A program made the translations under genes and the position numbers. From Puniceicoccaceae bacterium (GTDB lineage Bacteria; Verrucomicrobiota; Verrucomicrobiia; Opitutales; Coraliomargaritaceae): a DNA stretch of 64,000 nucleotides. Shown piece after piece: positions 12,355 to 23,109 of the stretch. Each line of letters starts with the position of its first letter. The first letter of the stretch is position 1. The notes under the pieces are model-generated. The model was not told the origin of the DNA. It saw nothing but the letters and a program-made list of their open reading frames with translations, and did not search any database. The stretch covers positions 248,001 to 312,000 of the forward strand of contig CACIKF010000001.1 in NCBI GenBank assembly GCA_902587165.1, given 5' to 3'.

Positions 12355-13284
12355 ATGGGCAAAGAAGCACGCTACTCTAAAGATACTTTTAAGACCCGCC
12401 TTAAATGGCAGGATCTCGACCCCGATTACCTTCGTCAGCTAGTTGGCCTTGCTAAAATCGAAGACCTAGCTGGCGCCGGACTCACGAATCGTCCTGAACG
12501 CCTAGGCGATGTGACGACCGCGCTCATGCCCGAGGGGGCTGACGGCAAGGCTCAGCTCACCGCACGCGAGCCGCTCACAATATGCGGTCTCGGGTTAGTG
12601 CAGACCGTGCTCGATAGCTATGGCCAGGATTGCCTCTTCGAAGCAACCGCTGAGGACGGGCAATCGGTCGATCATGGAGAGGTCATCGGCATCCTTAGAG
12701 GCAGCTCTACCGTGCTACTGCAAGCCGAGCGCGTCATCCTCAACTTCCTTCAGCACCTCAGTGGTGTCGCCACTGAGGCTCGCCTCTATGTGAATGCGCT
12801 CGGTAAAAGCTCTTCTGTGTTACTTGACACGCGCAAAACCTTACCCGGTTATCGCGTGCTACAAAAATATGCCTTCGCCTGCGGGGGCGGTTATAATCAC
12901 CGCATCGGTCTCTTCGACCGCGTCATGCTCAAAGATAACCATCTCGCAGTGGCTGGTGCGACCGGTGGTAATCGGCTAAGCGAAACGGTCGCTCTTGCCG
13001 TCAATACCTGCGAAGATATCCCCGTCGAAGTCGAGGTCGATACACTCGAACAAATCATCCCAGCGCTCGATGCGGGCGCCGACATTATACTACTAGATAA
13101 CTTCAGTCCGCCCGAACTTAAGCAGGCCGTCTCTATGATCGAAGGTCGCGCTTGGACTGAAGCGAGCGGTGGCATTACGCTCGATAGTCTCAGTGACCTC
13201 GGCGACCTCGGGCTCGATTTTATTTCAACCGGTGCACCAATCCACCAAAGCAGGTGGAAGGATATTGGCCTAGACTGGCTATGA
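12355..13284 (+). CDS. nadC: nicotinate-nucleotide pyrophosphorylase (NadC)
   Basis: Quinolinate phosphoribosyltransferase, forming nicotinate mononucleotide from quinolinate and PRPP in de novo NAD synthesis. Length of 309 residues is slightly above the typical 280-300. Key regions: [53 protein letters not shown], then [27 protein letters not shown] and a C-terminal STGAPIHQ. These supply the basic residues that bind quinolinate and PRPP. The stop codon overlaps the birA start (ATGA), so nadC and birA are translationally coupled, and coaX follows in the same direction, a three-cofactor operon. Confidence 0.93.
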   Translation: MGKEARYSKDTFKTRLKWQDLDPDYLRQLVGLAKIEDLAGAGLTNRPERLGDVTTALMPEGADGKAQLTAREPLTICGLGLVQTVLDSYGQDCLFEATAEDGQSVDHGEVIGILRGSSTVLLQAERVILNFLQHLSGVATEARLYVNALGKSSSVLLDTRKTLPGYRVLQKYAFACGGGYNHRIGLFDRVMLKDNHLAVAGATGGNRLSETVALAVNTCEDIPVEVEVDTLEQIIPALDAGADIILLDNFSPPELKQAVSMIEGRAWTEASGGITLDSLSDLGDLGLDFISTGAPIHQSRWKDIGLDWL

Positions 13285-14297
13285 GCGATACCGAATACCG
13301 CCAAATCTTAGCTAACTGCGACACGCAAACAATTTTGAGTGCCCTACTTGGTGCCCCGGATACTTTTGTATCGGGTAGCTTACTGGCCGAGCAACTCGGC
13401 GTTTCACGCCCAGCCATCCATGGGAAACTATCAAAGCTGCGTGAACAAGGCTTTGAAATAGAAGCGATCCGCAACAAGGGTTACCGACTTATCAAAGAAC
13501 CGGAAGTGCTCCATGCGGACTTGATCTCTTACTATGTGGAAAAGTCCGGCGCACCAATCGATGTTCTCTACTTCCCGGTAATCGATAGCACCAACAGCGA
13601 GGCCGAGCGTCAGCTATCGCGCCGCCGCGCCACCCCTTTCGCAATTGCCTCTAGTTGCCAAACGAAAGGAAGAGGCCGACTCGGACGCGACTGGCACAGT
13701 GCGAGCGCTGAGAATCTTTATCTCTCTGTCGTCTTTGAGCCGAATATTCCACCGCAAGCCCTCCAACACTTTACCCTGTGGGCAGGTATCCACATTTGCC
13801 GTGCCCTTCAAGGTCTCGTCCCGAAAACACCCTTGAAAATCAAATGGCCAAACGACCTTCACTGCAATGGGCGCAAGTTTGCTGGCATGCTAACCGAAGC
13901 CAAGGTAGACGCTGACAGCCTACGTAGCATCATCTTCGGCATTGGACTGAACTTAAATAGTAACCCCGCAAAATATCCCAAAGAAATTCAAAAAACTGCG
14001 ACCAGCCTCTACGCGGTCGGTGGCGAGGAACTAAGGCTCAACCAGGTAGCCGCCAAAGTAATCACCGCGACCCAAGCAGCCTACAATACTTGCATCCTTG
14101 GTAGTGGCTCGGAAAAACTCGTTGACGCCTGGGCGCCACTCAACTCGCTTTCCGGACAAAGCGTTACCGCGATTATGAATAATAATGAAATCACTGGCAT
14201 CGCTTGCGGGATCGACGAATCGGGCGCTCTACAGCTCCTCGATGAAGGCGGCATCCTCCATTCAGTCAGCGCGGGTGATATAACACTCAGAAAATGA
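13281..14297 (+). CDS. birA: biotin--[acetyl-CoA-carboxylase] ligase, bifunctional BirA type
   Basis: Activates biotin with ATP and attaches it to AccB; the N-terminal winged helix suggests it also represses biotin genes. About 338 residues. Residues 20-65 form the DNA-binding domain ([20 protein letters not shown], ending GYRL). The catalytic domain shows DSTNSEA, the biotinyl-AMP loop [10 protein letters not shown], and [15 protein letters not shown]. The ATG at 13281 overlaps the nadC stop and is preferred to an upstream start at 13254. AccD, another part of the same carboxylase, lies at 26.5 kb. Confidence 0.92.
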   Translation: MSDTEYRQILANCDTQTILSALLGAPDTFVSGSLLAEQLGVSRPAIHGKLSKLREQGFEIEAIRNKGYRLIKEPEVLHADLISYYVEKSGAPIDVLYFPVIDSTNSEAERQLSRRRATPFAIASSCQTKGRGRLGRDWHSASAENLYLSVVFEPNIPPQALQHFTLWAGIHICRALQGLVPKTPLKIKWPNDLHCNGRKFAGMLTEAKVDADSLRSIIFGIGLNLNSNPAKYPKEIQKTATSLYAVGGEELRLNQVAAKVITATQAAYNTCILGSGSEKLVDAWAPLNSLSGQSVTAIMNNNEITGIACGIDESGALQLLDEGGILHSVSAGDITLRK

Positions 14298-14333
14298 CTG
14301 ATTAATTATAAATAATCATTAGTCTGAATTATT

Positions 14334-15101
14334 GTGAGTCATTTATGCATAGACGTTGGTAATACCAGTATCCACTACGGGCTGGTCTCAGGCCAGACGG
14401 TGCAATACGCGGGACAGTTCCCCACCCACAATTTTGACCGCACTCCCTCGCTTGAATTTGCGCACGCGGTCGCCCCGCTCATTGCTCAAGCCGAAGGCGT
14501 CTCCTATTGTTCGGTTGTTCCCGCGATCAATGAGAACCTGTGCAGCAGCCTCGCCGAGTTTGCCAAACCGATCTTTCATCTTACTTGCGAGACTTGCACG
14601 GGGCTCGATCTAGCCTACCCGAAGCCCTACGAGATCGGGGAAGACCGCATCGCCAACGCAATCGCGGCGCAGGAGTTCTACGGCATTCCTGCCATCGTCA
14701 TCGATATGGGCACCGCTGTTACTTTCGACATTATTAGCAGCAAAGGCTATGAAGGTGGTATCATCGCGCCCGGACTCGCCGTGATGACCCATTATTTACA
14801 TGAGCAAACCGCCCTCTTGCCAGAGCTGAAGGCCGAAGACCTAGTCCATGTCGAAGGTGCCATCGGTAAATCCACTGTAGACGCCATGAAGCTTGGTGTG
14901 GCCGTCGGGTTTTCTGGTATGATCCAGTCTATCTTAGATAAAGTAAGCGATGGTCTCGTAGAGCGAAGCGAAGTGAACCCTGTTGTTCTTTCGACCGGTG
15001 GCAGCGTTGCCAATCTCACAAAAGACTGGGCGCAAAAAAGCGAGTTCGTTCAAGACCTCACCCTAATGGGACTTGGCGAAGCGGTAAAACGGCAAAACTA
15101 G
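14334..15101 (+). CDS. coaX: type III pantothenate kinase (CoaX)
   Basis: Phosphorylates pantothenate, the committing step of CoA synthesis, in the feedback-insensitive type III family. Length of 255 residues is typical. Motifs: [11 protein letters not shown] near the N-terminus (ATP-binding PHOSPHATE 1), [11 protein letters not shown] with a catalytic aspartate, [10 protein letters not shown] (PHOSPHATE 2), and GGIIAPGL. The start codon is GTG at 14334; no in-frame ATG exists nearby, and the DVGN motif requires a start here. It follows birA by 36 bases, a common birA-coaX pairing, and is followed by a strong terminator. Confidence 0.92.
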   Translation: MSHLCIDVGNTSIHYGLVSGQTVQYAGQFPTHNFDRTPSLEFAHAVAPLIAQAEGVSYCSVVPAINENLCSSLAEFAKPIFHLTCETCTGLDLAYPKPYEIGEDRIANAIAAQEFYGIPAIVIDMGTAVTFDIISSKGYEGGIIAPGLAVMTHYLHEQTALLPELKAEDLVHVEGAIGKSTVDAMKLGVAVGFSGMIQSILDKVSDGLVERSEVNPVVLSTGGSVANLTKDWAQKSEFVQDLTLMGLGEAVKRQN

Positions 15102-15155
15102 CGATCTTCATCCGTATATATAAAAGCCGCGCATTGGTGGTTGTAGGTTGTCTTG

Positions 15156-15190
15156 CTCTAGCAGAAGTAGCTTCTGTTAGAGGTCTTTTT
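15156..15190 (+). terminator. rho-independent terminator after coaX
   Basis: A 12-base-pair stem: CTCTAGCAGAAG (15156-15167) pairs with CTTCTGTTAGAG (15171-15182) with one G-T pair and a TAG triloop, followed by GGTCTTTTT. It ends the nadC-birA-coaX transcript before miaB. Confidence 0.85.
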
Positions 15191-15228
15191 CAATATTTAC
15201 AAGCTAGGCCGCTGCTCCATGCTCCGCG

Positions 15229-16620
<1,392 letters not shown>

Positions 16621-16657
16621 TCGCTTGGGTGTCTCTACCTAAAGGACTAGATTCGCA

Positions 16658-17041
16658 CTAAACTGAACAAGCGCCAGTGCTATGATTTTCTTTGAGGCCA
16701 TAGCGGCCGTCTTCTAATTTGGTAAAATAACAGCCGATGCGAGGGTGATCAATCGCTTGGCCGCTTGTGTCTTGTTTTAAATTGGAATGGGCGACATAAG
16801 TGCTCAGGCCTCCGCTGTCGTGAACTAACACGTGATACCAAGGTTGATTCCGATTGGGCTGAGTTTTGTTAGTTTTATACCAAGTGTCCCCAGCCATGCA
16901 AACGGGATCGACCGCGACAATGACGCCTCGATAGCCGTAGTTCTGATGAGTCACAACAAGGCCAAGATCATAAAAAATGTTGGGTGATGCGCCGCCATCA
17001 ATGTCTGAGAGTCTGATTAGCACTAATAGAATACTAAGCAA
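16658..17041 (-). CDS. HspQ/YccV-like protein (hemimethylated-DNA-binding domain)
   Basis: Small protein with a YccV/HspQ domain. In E. coli HspQ is a heat-shock protein that modulates Lon-dependent proteolysis and was earlier described as binding hemimethylated oriC DNA. Seen here: LGLVVTHQNYGYRGVIVAVDP, QPWYHVLVHDSGGLSTYVAHSNL, and a C-terminal DHPRIGCYF. The frame opens with TTG at 17041, and no ATG lies before the core domain; GTG at 17023 is an alternative start. It is the last gene of osmC-ispH-hspQ, 13 bases after ispH. Confidence 0.78.
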   Translation of the reverse strand: MLSILLVLIRLSDIDGGASPNIFYDLGLVVTHQNYGYRGVIVAVDPVCMAGDTWYKTNKTQPNRNQPWYHVLVHDSGGLSTYVAHSNLKQDTSGQAIDHPRIGCYFTKLEDGRYGLKENHSTGACSV

Positions 17042-17054
17042 CTAAACGAATTCT

Positions 17055-18710
17055 TCAAGTTTCTGAGCGAAATGCTTCTAAAACGTCACCTATAGCTCGA
17101 ATTTCACCTGGCGGGAAAAAGCTGTTTATGCGGCTAATTACCTGCTGGATGATACCATCCGGACAGGACGCGCCACCGGTAAGAAGTATGTGAGGCTTCT
17201 TTACTGAAGTATCGAAAAGAGGACGTTCTTCTTCGATCGTGGTAGAACCATTGGGTAGGTTGTAAGGAAAAATGTAATGCCGAACAGTTTTAATAGAGAG
17301 GAGATTGCTCTCAGACTGAATATAATGAGCATGTTCACCAAAACGCTCGGCACAAACGCGGTAGAGTTGAAACGTATTGGAGCTATTTTTACCGCCAACT
17401 ACTAGCGCGGCATCAATCGTTTGCTCGAATGCTTGCTGTAGAGCGTCTTGATTGACCTGTGTCGCGTAACAGAGGGTGTCGCCTTTGCCCTCTGACCAAA
17501 GGTGATTAGCCACTTTAGACCCGCCGTATTTCGCAGTCATCACTTCGCGGAGATAGACAATAATTGTAAGGGTTTCATTCCGCAGGAGTGTGGTTTGGTT
17601 AACCACAGCGATTTTTTCAAAGTCACGCGTAGGATCTAAACCATCAGAGTAAAGTCCTGCAAAATACTTTTCTAAGAGCGCGGCCTTCTTTGAAGTATCT
17701 GCTTGGATGACCTCGGCTAAATGTTGCGCGTGCTCCATATTACGGATTATTAGAGCAGGACCATAGCTGGAACTATTAGAGAGTGTGGCCTTAGTCTCTT
17801 CGTGCTCTGATTTCCCATGTATGATGACAGTGAAGCCCGCGCGCGCATAACGGCGAGCCGCCTTCCAGACCTTTTCTACGAGCATACAAGTCGCGTCGTT
17901 TTCGCGAATAGAAAGACCACGGCGAATTAGACGTGCCTTATCTTCGTTAGTCGCGCCGAAGGCTGGGATAATTACAATATCGTCCTGCGTTAGTTGATTC
18001 CAGAGGGCTTTTGAGTCTTCCTTGCTGTTAGCGATCTTTCCATCAGCGCATAGAGGGTGGCCTTTGTCCGTTTGTAAATAACGAAGCCCGCGCGCGAGAA
18101 GGTCTTTGTTAACGAATGGATTGTGAATTAACTCACTAAGCATGAATACCCGTTTACTGGGATGCATGGCCACTGTCTCATAAGCGCGTTCAATCGCATT
18201 TTGCACGCCGAGACAAAAGCCGAAGTGGCTAGGAATAACGTAACTAACCGCACCAAAATCTAGCACTGCGGCCTGGCTTGGAGACTTTTCTTTATTACGT
18301 CTCGCTTCTTTGATCGCTAAGCAAAGTGTACTTTGGTAAAGAGCTTCGGATTGACTATCAATGTAAACAGAGCGATTGCGTTCATTTTTGGTGCGGAAGC
18401 GAAAGATGTATTCATTTTCTCCCATTCCGAGATAAGGAATGCGATGTAGTTCCCCATCAATCGCTTCTAAGACTGCAGCTAATTTGGCTGTTTGAGAAAG
18501 TGAGCGAAGATTAAAAATGGTCTGCCAATTATCTGTAACTCTGCCACCTTCTGCGAGCACGGTACAGAGGATCGGTTGATGTTTGAGCGTTGTCAGATCG
18601 TGCCAAACGTAACTTCCGGCCTCTATTTCTGCTAGGTCGTAAACACCGTCGGCATCTTTTATCACCAACAAGTGGTTTTTAGCATCAAAAAGCAGTCGAA
18701 TGGGATCCAT
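17055..18710 (-). CDS. ispH: 4-hydroxy-3-methylbut-2-enyl diphosphate reductase (IspH), plant/cyanobacterial type with long N-terminus
   Basis: Last enzyme of the MEP isoprenoid pathway, reducing HMBPP to IPP and DMAPP with a [4Fe-4S] cluster. The three cluster cysteines are present: FGFCLGV (Cys166), NDATCMLV (Cys275) and GDTLCYAT (Cys414). The active-site block HGKSEHEET and VVGGKNSSNT match the plant and cyanobacterial branch. Total length is about 551 residues against roughly 310 in E. coli and 400 in cyanobacteria. The first 165 residues have no recognisable motif and may be a separate domain. The ATG at 18710 is preferred over a TTG at 18728 that overlaps osmC. It supplies isoprenoid for the menaquinone side chain among others. 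Confidence 0.88.
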   Translation of the reverse strand: MDPIRLLFDAKNHLLVIKDADGVYDLAEIEAGSYVWHDLTTLKHQPILCTVLAEGGRVTDNWQTIFNLRSLSQTAKLAAVLEAIDGELHRIPYLGMGENEYIFRFRTKNERNRSVYIDSQSEALYQSTLCLAIKEARRNKEKSPSQAAVLDFGAVSYVIPSHFGFCLGVQNAIERAYETVAMHPSKRVFMLSELIHNPFVNKDLLARGLRYLQTDKGHPLCADGKIANSKEDSKALWNQLTQDDIVIIPAFGATNEDKARLIRRGLSIRENDATCMLVEKVWKAARRYARAGFTVIIHGKSEHEETKATLSNSSSYGPALIIRNMEHAQHLAEVIQADTSKKAALLEKYFAGLYSDGLDPTRDFEKIAVVNQTTLLRNETLTIIVYLREVMTAKYGGSKVANHLWSEGKGDTLCYATQVNQDALQQAFEQTIDAALVVGGKNSSNTFQLYRVCAERFGEHAHYIQSESNLLSIKTVRHYIFPYNLPNGSTTIEEERPLFDTSVKKPHILLTGGASCPDGIIQQVISRINSFFPPGEIRAIGDVLEAFRSET

Positions 18711-18718
18711 TTTCTTAG

Positions 18719-19126
18719 TTAGTGCCAATGGAAACAGATAGGTTTTTCAATTTCTGAACTTAAACTGTGGTGCACAGGACAAGTTTTAGCTGCAAGTTCG
18801 ACAGTATGCTTAGCTTTATCGTCCAGTTTAACAGGTAGCCAAATCTCAGTATTAAGTTTAATAATGCGGCGTGGTTTGGATTTGGACATCTCCTTATGCA
18901 CCTCGACTCGCATCCCTATGAGATCAAAACCAAGCTTTTCGATTTGCATACCAATAATCGTTGCCATACAGGAACCGAGTGCTGCCGCACAGAGATCAGT
19001 CGGCGAAGCAATTTCGCCCTTTCCATTATTGTCTAATGGTGCGTCAGTTGGAAAGAAAGTACCTGTTGGTTCATGGATCACTTTACATCGTAATGCACCC
19101 TCATACTTGACAATCATCCTTATCAT
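18719..19126 (-). CDS. OsmC-family peroxiredoxin-like protein
   Basis: Protein of 135 residues in the OsmC/Ohr superfamily, which reduces organic hydroperoxides with a cysteine pair. The first cysteine is in AALGSCMATI (Cys53), the second in AAKTCPVHHSL (Cys116); the N-terminal strand and the SPTDL lead-in are typical. The sequence fits the YhfA-like subgroup more than Ohr. Start choices at 19126 and 19117 are three codons apart. Its stop is eight bases before the ispH ATG, so it heads an operon with ispH, whose oxygen-sensitive cluster may benefit from peroxide removal (inference). Confidence 0.85.
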   Translation of the reverse strand: MIRMIVKYEGALRCKVIHEPTGTFFPTDAPLDNNGKGEIASPTDLCAAALGSCMATIIGMQIEKLGFDLIGMRVEVHKEMSKSKPRRIIKLNTEIWLPVKLDDKAKHTVELAAKTCPVHHSLSSEIEKPICFHWH

Positions 19127-19246
19127 TCGAAGGATTTTTGTTTAAGAATCGAATCGGGTCAATCCGTATGCACGGGAGCTAGTGTGAAAGTTGCCTGACA
19201 GGGCAACCAAGTCTAGACGGATAACTTATGTGTGTGTAATTTTTAC

Positions 19247-19333
19247 ATGATTAGTATTTCGGGCGTATTTGAAACCATCCTACCAAGCGGACGCATTCTA
19301 CGATTGCACCAGAAGTGCGCAGAGTTAGAGTGA
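19247..19333 (+). CDS. possible 28-codon small ORF upstream of the RelE-like gene
   Basis: ATG at 19247 opens a short frame ending in TGA at 19331-19333, encoding a 28-residue peptide beginning MISISGVFET and ending QKCAELE. It lies 36 bases before the RelE-like gene. It is too short for an ordinary antitoxin and has no visible ribosome site. It could be a leader peptide or chance. A six-base hairpin (GTTGCC at 19190-19195 with GGCAAC at 19202-19207) lies just upstream. Confidence 0.25.
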   Translation: MISISGVFETILPSGRILRLHQKCAELE

Positions 19334-19369
19334 GTTTTTATTTCTAAGCCTAATCTCGCCTCAAAAAAT

Positions 19370-19738
19370 ATGTTTCAAGTCAATTTCAGCGAACAAAGTA
19401 TGCATGAGCTCAACCAGCTTGACACGCGATCACAGATGTTGCTCGTAGAGGTTGTAAGTACACTTAAGCATGAGCAATTGGAAAATCCTAATGAAGAATT
19501 AGGCCGTTTTCATCGTAACGGAAAAACCTACTATCGTGTTCGAGCCGGCGAATTTCGCATTTATTTCGAGCAGGAAGGTGATGCACTCTTCGCCCACTAC
19601 ATTCTACATAAAAATACGCTTACTGATTTTATTTTTAGGTTTAAATTGCCCTTTACAGAGGAGTTTATGCTCGAAGAGGAAGACTCTTTTTGGAAATACC
19701 TTGAGTCTCTGCGCCACAAAGATGCAGTTGAGAAATAA
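19370..19738 (+). CDS. RelE/ParE-superfamily-like protein, no antitoxin seen
   Basis: Protein of 122 residues whose first 95 resemble the RelE/ParE toxin fold: an N-terminal helix pair, then GRFHRNGKTYYRVRAGEFRI, corresponding to the YRLRVGDYRV strand pair of RelE, and IYFEQEGDALFAHYIL. The C-terminal 30 residues are acidic and extend beyond the usual fold. RelE proteins cleave mRNA on the ribosome, but no partner antitoxin of normal size is adjacent. It sits 14 bases before pssA, so it seems to belong to a housekeeping transcript, and may be a domesticated member. The fold call is by motif; activity is unknown. Confidence 0.65.
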   Translation: MFQVNFSEQSMHELNQLDTRSQMLLVEVVSTLKHEQLENPNEELGRFHRNGKTYYRVRAGEFRIYFEQEGDALFAHYILHKNTLTDFIFRFKLPFTEEFMLEEEDSFWKYLESLRHKDAVEK

Positions 19739-19752
19739 AAAAATCGTTTTCT

Positions 19753-20622
19753 ATGACTGTACCCAAGCAAGAATTCGAAAGGTCGCACAATAAATATACG
19801 GACGCTAACGAAGCCAGCCATATTTACCTACTACCTAACAGTTTGACTGCAGGTAATTTATTCTTCGGGTTTCTTGCGATTTTACGCTGCGTCCAGGCGA
19901 ATTACGCGACAGATCCATTGGTAGTATCCAATAATTATAAGCAGGCTGTATGGTTTATCCTCTTTGGGGTGATTTGTGATGCACTTGACGGGCGAGTCGC
20001 TCGGCTGGGTGGTCGCGAATCCCTTTTTGGTAAGGAGTTCGATTCTATTGCTGATATCATTTCGTTTGGCGTGGCACCCGCTCTTATGATGATTTTCCTC
20101 GTCCTCACTCCCACAGTGGACCAATACCCTGTCTTTTTACAAATCAGTTGGTTGATCGGATTCGTTTACTTACTGTGCGCAGCTGTGCGTCTAGCCCGTT
20201 TTAATGTACTTACCCACCCCATGTTGCCACCAGCTGAACAACTAGAAGGCACAAGTGATTTCCTTGGACTGCCTGTGCCCGCTGCTGCGGGCATGATCGC
20301 CTCACTTGTACTTGTTATTCTGAGCCTCGAGATCCCTACTTTTGACTCGCGAAGCCTCGCTCTACTCATTCCCCCATTCATGCTTGCTATCGCCTATCTT
20401 ATGGTCAGCAACATCCAATACCCTAGTTTTAAAGACTTAGGATGGCAGACACAAACTAAAGTTCGCACCTTTATTGGATTAATCTTAGGACTTGGCACCG
20501 CCTTCTTTTTTAAAGAATTCTTCTTCGCGCTTCTTTTCTTTACTTACATTGCTTTTGGGCCGATTCGCCACTTCGTCAAAGCCTATAAGGTAAAAAAAGC
20601 GCTTAAAAAACAAGGTGAATAG
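19753..20622 (+). CDS. pssA: CDP-diacylglycerol--serine O-phosphatidyltransferase (PssA)
   Basis: Membrane enzyme making phosphatidylserine, the precursor of phosphatidylethanolamine, from CDP-diacylglycerol and serine. The CDP-alcohol phosphotransferase signature is complete: D76-x2-D79-G80-x2-A83-R84-x8-G93-x3-D97-x3-D101 (DALDGRVARLGG through FDSIAD). Length of 289 residues and several transmembrane helices fit the Bacillus-type PssA. The ISFG that follows the motif is characteristic of PssA rather than PgsA. It is preceded by the RelE-like gene with a 14-base gap. Together with gpsA and plsC elsewhere in the window it belongs to phospholipid synthesis. Confidence 0.9.
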   Translation: MTVPKQEFERSHNKYTDANEASHIYLLPNSLTAGNLFFGFLAILRCVQANYATDPLVVSNNYKQAVWFILFGVICDALDGRVARLGGRESLFGKEFDSIADIISFGVAPALMMIFLVLTPTVDQYPVFLQISWLIGFVYLLCAAVRLARFNVLTHPMLPPAEQLEGTSDFLGLPVPAAAGMIASLVLVILSLEIPTFDSRSLALLIPPFMLAIAYLMVSNIQYPSFKDLGWQTQTKVRTFIGLILGLGTAFFFKEFFFALLFFTYIAFGPIRHFVKAYKVKKALKKQGE

Positions 20623-20864
20623 TTTGGCTACAAGTGCGAATTGTTTGTGTTTTTAAAAATACTTTTTCTCTTTATAAACAGTCCACATTATTAATTAACC
20701 TTGTTTTAAACATAGAAAATATTTCGTAAATAACTTGTCACTAAATATTTAATAAGTTTTTCTACCTAATCATAACTATTACTGTTACTGAGAAATTTAT
20801 ATATTATAAAAGAACTCTTATATAAGCATTGCTAGCAAGTTCAAAAAAAGCAAAAATTCACAAC
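20623..20864. other. AT-rich intergenic region upstream of dnaN
   Basis: About 76% A+T by hand count over 242 bases, well above the flanking genes. It contains TTATAAACA near 20670, one change from a DnaA box (TTATNCACA), and no second convincing box. It probably holds the dnaN promoter; a clear -35/-10 pair was not found. An origin is possible but not shown. Confidence 0.4.
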
Positions 20865-21992
20865 ATGAAGTTCAAGATCAACCAAGATCATTTTAGCAAC
20901 GGTCTCCAGCAAGTCCTCAACGTCGTGGCGTCTCGTTCAACCATGCCTATTCTCAGCAACGTGCTAATCGAAGCCGAGGAGGAACACATATCATTAACGA
21001 CCACTAATCTCGATCTCGGCATCCGTTGCCGAATCAAGGCTGACGTTTCAGATACAGGCAGCATCACCTTACCTGTCCGCAAACTGGCCACCATCGTTAA
21101 GGAATTACCAGTTAACGAAGTTTTCCTTGAAACCAACAAAACCAATCAAGCTAAGATCACTTCCGGCGGTTCACTCTTTAAGATAATGGGTATCGGCTCC
21201 GAGGAATTCCCACCCTTACCTACTTTCGAAAACCGTAAAGTTTTCGAACTCGCACAGGACGAAATTGTTAACATGCTCAAGAGCGTGTCCTATGCGCAAT
21301 CGACCGATGAGAACCGCTACATTCTCAACGGGGTTTATTTTAACTTTGCCGACGAAAAGCTAACACTTGTTGCCACTGATGGACGACGACTTGGACTGAC
21401 CGGATTGGAGCTTGAAGTGAGTGAAGAAAACGCCGGAAGTCTCATACTTCCCGCTAAAACCGTAGCTGAGTTAGAGCGACTCATGGGCAAAGGTGAGAAG
21501 GTTAATATCGCATTTAACGATCGCCAAGCAGCTTTTGAAATAGGGCTAGATGAAGCAGGTGACTCTGGCCTGGTTGATCACCTTTACCTTGTTTCTAAGA
21601 TCGTCGAGGGCAACTATCCAAATTATCGTCAGGTTATACCGAAAGAGACCGAGCACCGTGTTAAAATCGAACGCGAACTTATGCTTGAGTGTGTGCATCG
21701 CGCAGCGCTAGTGACATCCGATAAAAGCAATTCTGTTAAAATTAAAATCAGTAAAAACTTACTAGAAATCTCTGGTCAATCCACCGAATATGGAGAGTCC
21801 CACGAATCGATGGCAATTGCTTATGATGGACCCGAAGTGCAAGTCGCCTTCAACCCACAGTTTCTCATGGAACCGCTCAAGGCGCTAACCAAAGACGAAG
21901 TTTTCTTCGAATTTAAAGATGAACTCAGTCCGGGTTTGTTCAAAACCCTAGATAACTTCATCTGTGTAATTATGCCATTACGGCTTAATTAA
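20865..21992 (+). CDS. dnaN: DNA polymerase III beta subunit, sliding clamp
   Basis: Ring-forming processivity clamp for replicative DNA polymerase. About 375 residues, the normal length. The N-terminus [21 protein letters not shown] and the block [14 protein letters not shown] are classic, and the C-terminus ends in [12 protein letters not shown], matching the conserved MPxR(L) end that forms the peptide-binding groove. The ATG at 20865 is chosen over a TTG at 20829, which would add a leader absent from the family. No dnaA, recF or gyrB is adjacent, unlike the classic origin order. Confidence 0.94.
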   Translation: MKFKINQDHFSNGLQQVLNVVASRSTMPILSNVLIEAEEEHISLTTTNLDLGIRCRIKADVSDTGSITLPVRKLATIVKELPVNEVFLETNKTNQAKITSGGSLFKIMGIGSEEFPPLPTFENRKVFELAQDEIVNMLKSVSYAQSTDENRYILNGVYFNFADEKLTLVATDGRRLGLTGLELEVSEENAGSLILPAKTVAELERLMGKGEKVNIAFNDRQAAFEIGLDEAGDSGLVDHLYLVSKIVEGNYPNYRQVIPKETEHRVKIERELMLECVHRAALVTSDKSNSVKIKISKNLLEISGQSTEYGESHESMAIAYDGPEVQVAFNPQFLMEPLKALTKDEVFFEFKDELSPGLFKTLDNFICVIMPLRLN

Positions 21993-22122
21993 GCTGGGAA
22001 CTTGTCTTTGGCCTTACCTAGAGGCAGGCGAACAAATACGCTACTGTGATCTTTTGCTCTACTAGAGTGGTTTAGTCATTTTCCTTCCCGCATACACCCA
22101 CGCACAACGCTTTCACGTAACA

Positions 22123-23013
22123 ATGCTGAATGAACCCACAGGAAGCTATCAGTGGCTACTTTTCATCTTTGCCGTCGTCACAGTTTCACTTTCTATCTTA
22201 GGCGGACGCTTTAGTGTTCCCTCTTTCCTATTGTTGGGTCGTTGGTTTCGATGGTTTCTTTTTGGGGCGATTTTTGCTTATGCCCTTAAAACCTTTGAGT
22301 TTTCCCTACGTCCAGAATGGGTGCACTTTTTGACAGGTTTCGCCTTATGGTTTGTCATAGAAACAGGCTATAATTGGATCGCGATTAAAGCACTCAGCCG
22401 AAGCGAGCTACCGCTCTTTCCGGAATTCTACGAGAACAAAGATGGTGACGAATGGCCGGCCGATAAACGATTTATCGAACTTAAAGATTGGTTGCGAAGA
22501 GAGAGCTACCAGCAACTTAAAGCACTTAAAGCCGAGTTGTTTGAAGGCACCAGTCTTCGTGCTTCAATTTACGAAAGTCAGGACCAGTTAACCCGCATTC
22601 AGATTCTTTTTCTACCAAAACGTAAAGGTGGTGCCACAGCTTGTTTTACGATTAGTACGCATACAAAAGAAGGCGGCCGTATTATTACCGATAACCTTAT
22701 TTTACCATATGGTGGCTACTACCCTGAAAACTGGGAGATGTGCCGTAAACCACTAATAGGTTCACTAGTAAGGCTCTCTTCGCTTCATAATAAGCGACTT
22801 TTGAAACTTAAAATAGAGCCAGTCAGAGTTGACGACGACGCCCTTGAAGAACTCAATGATTATCAACGCATTCTAGAGCGCCTAAATACAGAAATTGGTT
22901 TCCTTGTTCCCCGCCCTCGCCAAGAAGAGGAGGGCAAAATATCCCAAGAAGGTCGCTACCGCCTTTGGAAAGAAATGTGGTTTCTGGCTTATTTCGGAAG
23001 GTCTTTCGAATAG
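22123..23013 (+). CDS. conserved-looking membrane protein of unknown function
   Basis: Protein of 296 residues that I do not recognise. The N-terminal 95 residues carry about three hydrophobic segments (WLLFIFAVVTVSLSILG, FRWFLFGAIFAYAL, WVHFLTGFALWFVIE), followed by a soluble part of about 200 residues rich in charged residues, including IYESQDQLTRIQILFLP and a strand-rich middle (ACFTISTHTKEGGRIITDN). No catalytic motif stands out. Base composition is like its neighbours, so it looks native rather than acquired. It lies between dnaN and the convergent gnd gene. Confidence 0.7.
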   Translation: MLNEPTGSYQWLLFIFAVVTVSLSILGGRFSVPSFLLLGRWFRWFLFGAIFAYALKTFEFSLRPEWVHFLTGFALWFVIETGYNWIAIKALSRSELPLFPEFYENKDGDEWPADKRFIELKDWLRRESYQQLKALKAELFEGTSLRASIYESQDQLTRIQILFLPKRKGGATACFTISTHTKEGGRIITDNLILPYGGYYPENWEMCRKPLIGSLVRLSSLHNKRLLKLKIEPVRVDDDALEELNDYQRILERLNTEIGFLVPRPRQEEEGKISQEGRYRLWKEMWFLAYFGRSFE

Positions 23014-23020
23014 CTCGATG

Positions 23021-23072
23021 TTTTTAAAAAAAAGCCCCGTTGTGTCATATCGTGATAGTTTGAAGTCGGGGC
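23021..23072 (-). terminator. rho-independent terminator after gnd
   Basis: Read on the minus strand, GCCCCG (from 23072) pairs with CGGGGC (to 23034), enclosing a loop that holds a small TATC-AC-GATA inner hairpin, followed by a run of eight T (23033-23026). It is about 37 bases after the gnd stop. Confidence 0.75.
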
Positions 23073-23109
23073 ACTTGAATCTCTACAGAAAGTTTTTAGC
23101 GGCTTGTAA

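Noticed and set aside
22105-22122. TTTCACGT near the start of the unknown membrane gene as a parS half-site
   Set aside because: The second half does not match; only eight bases agree.
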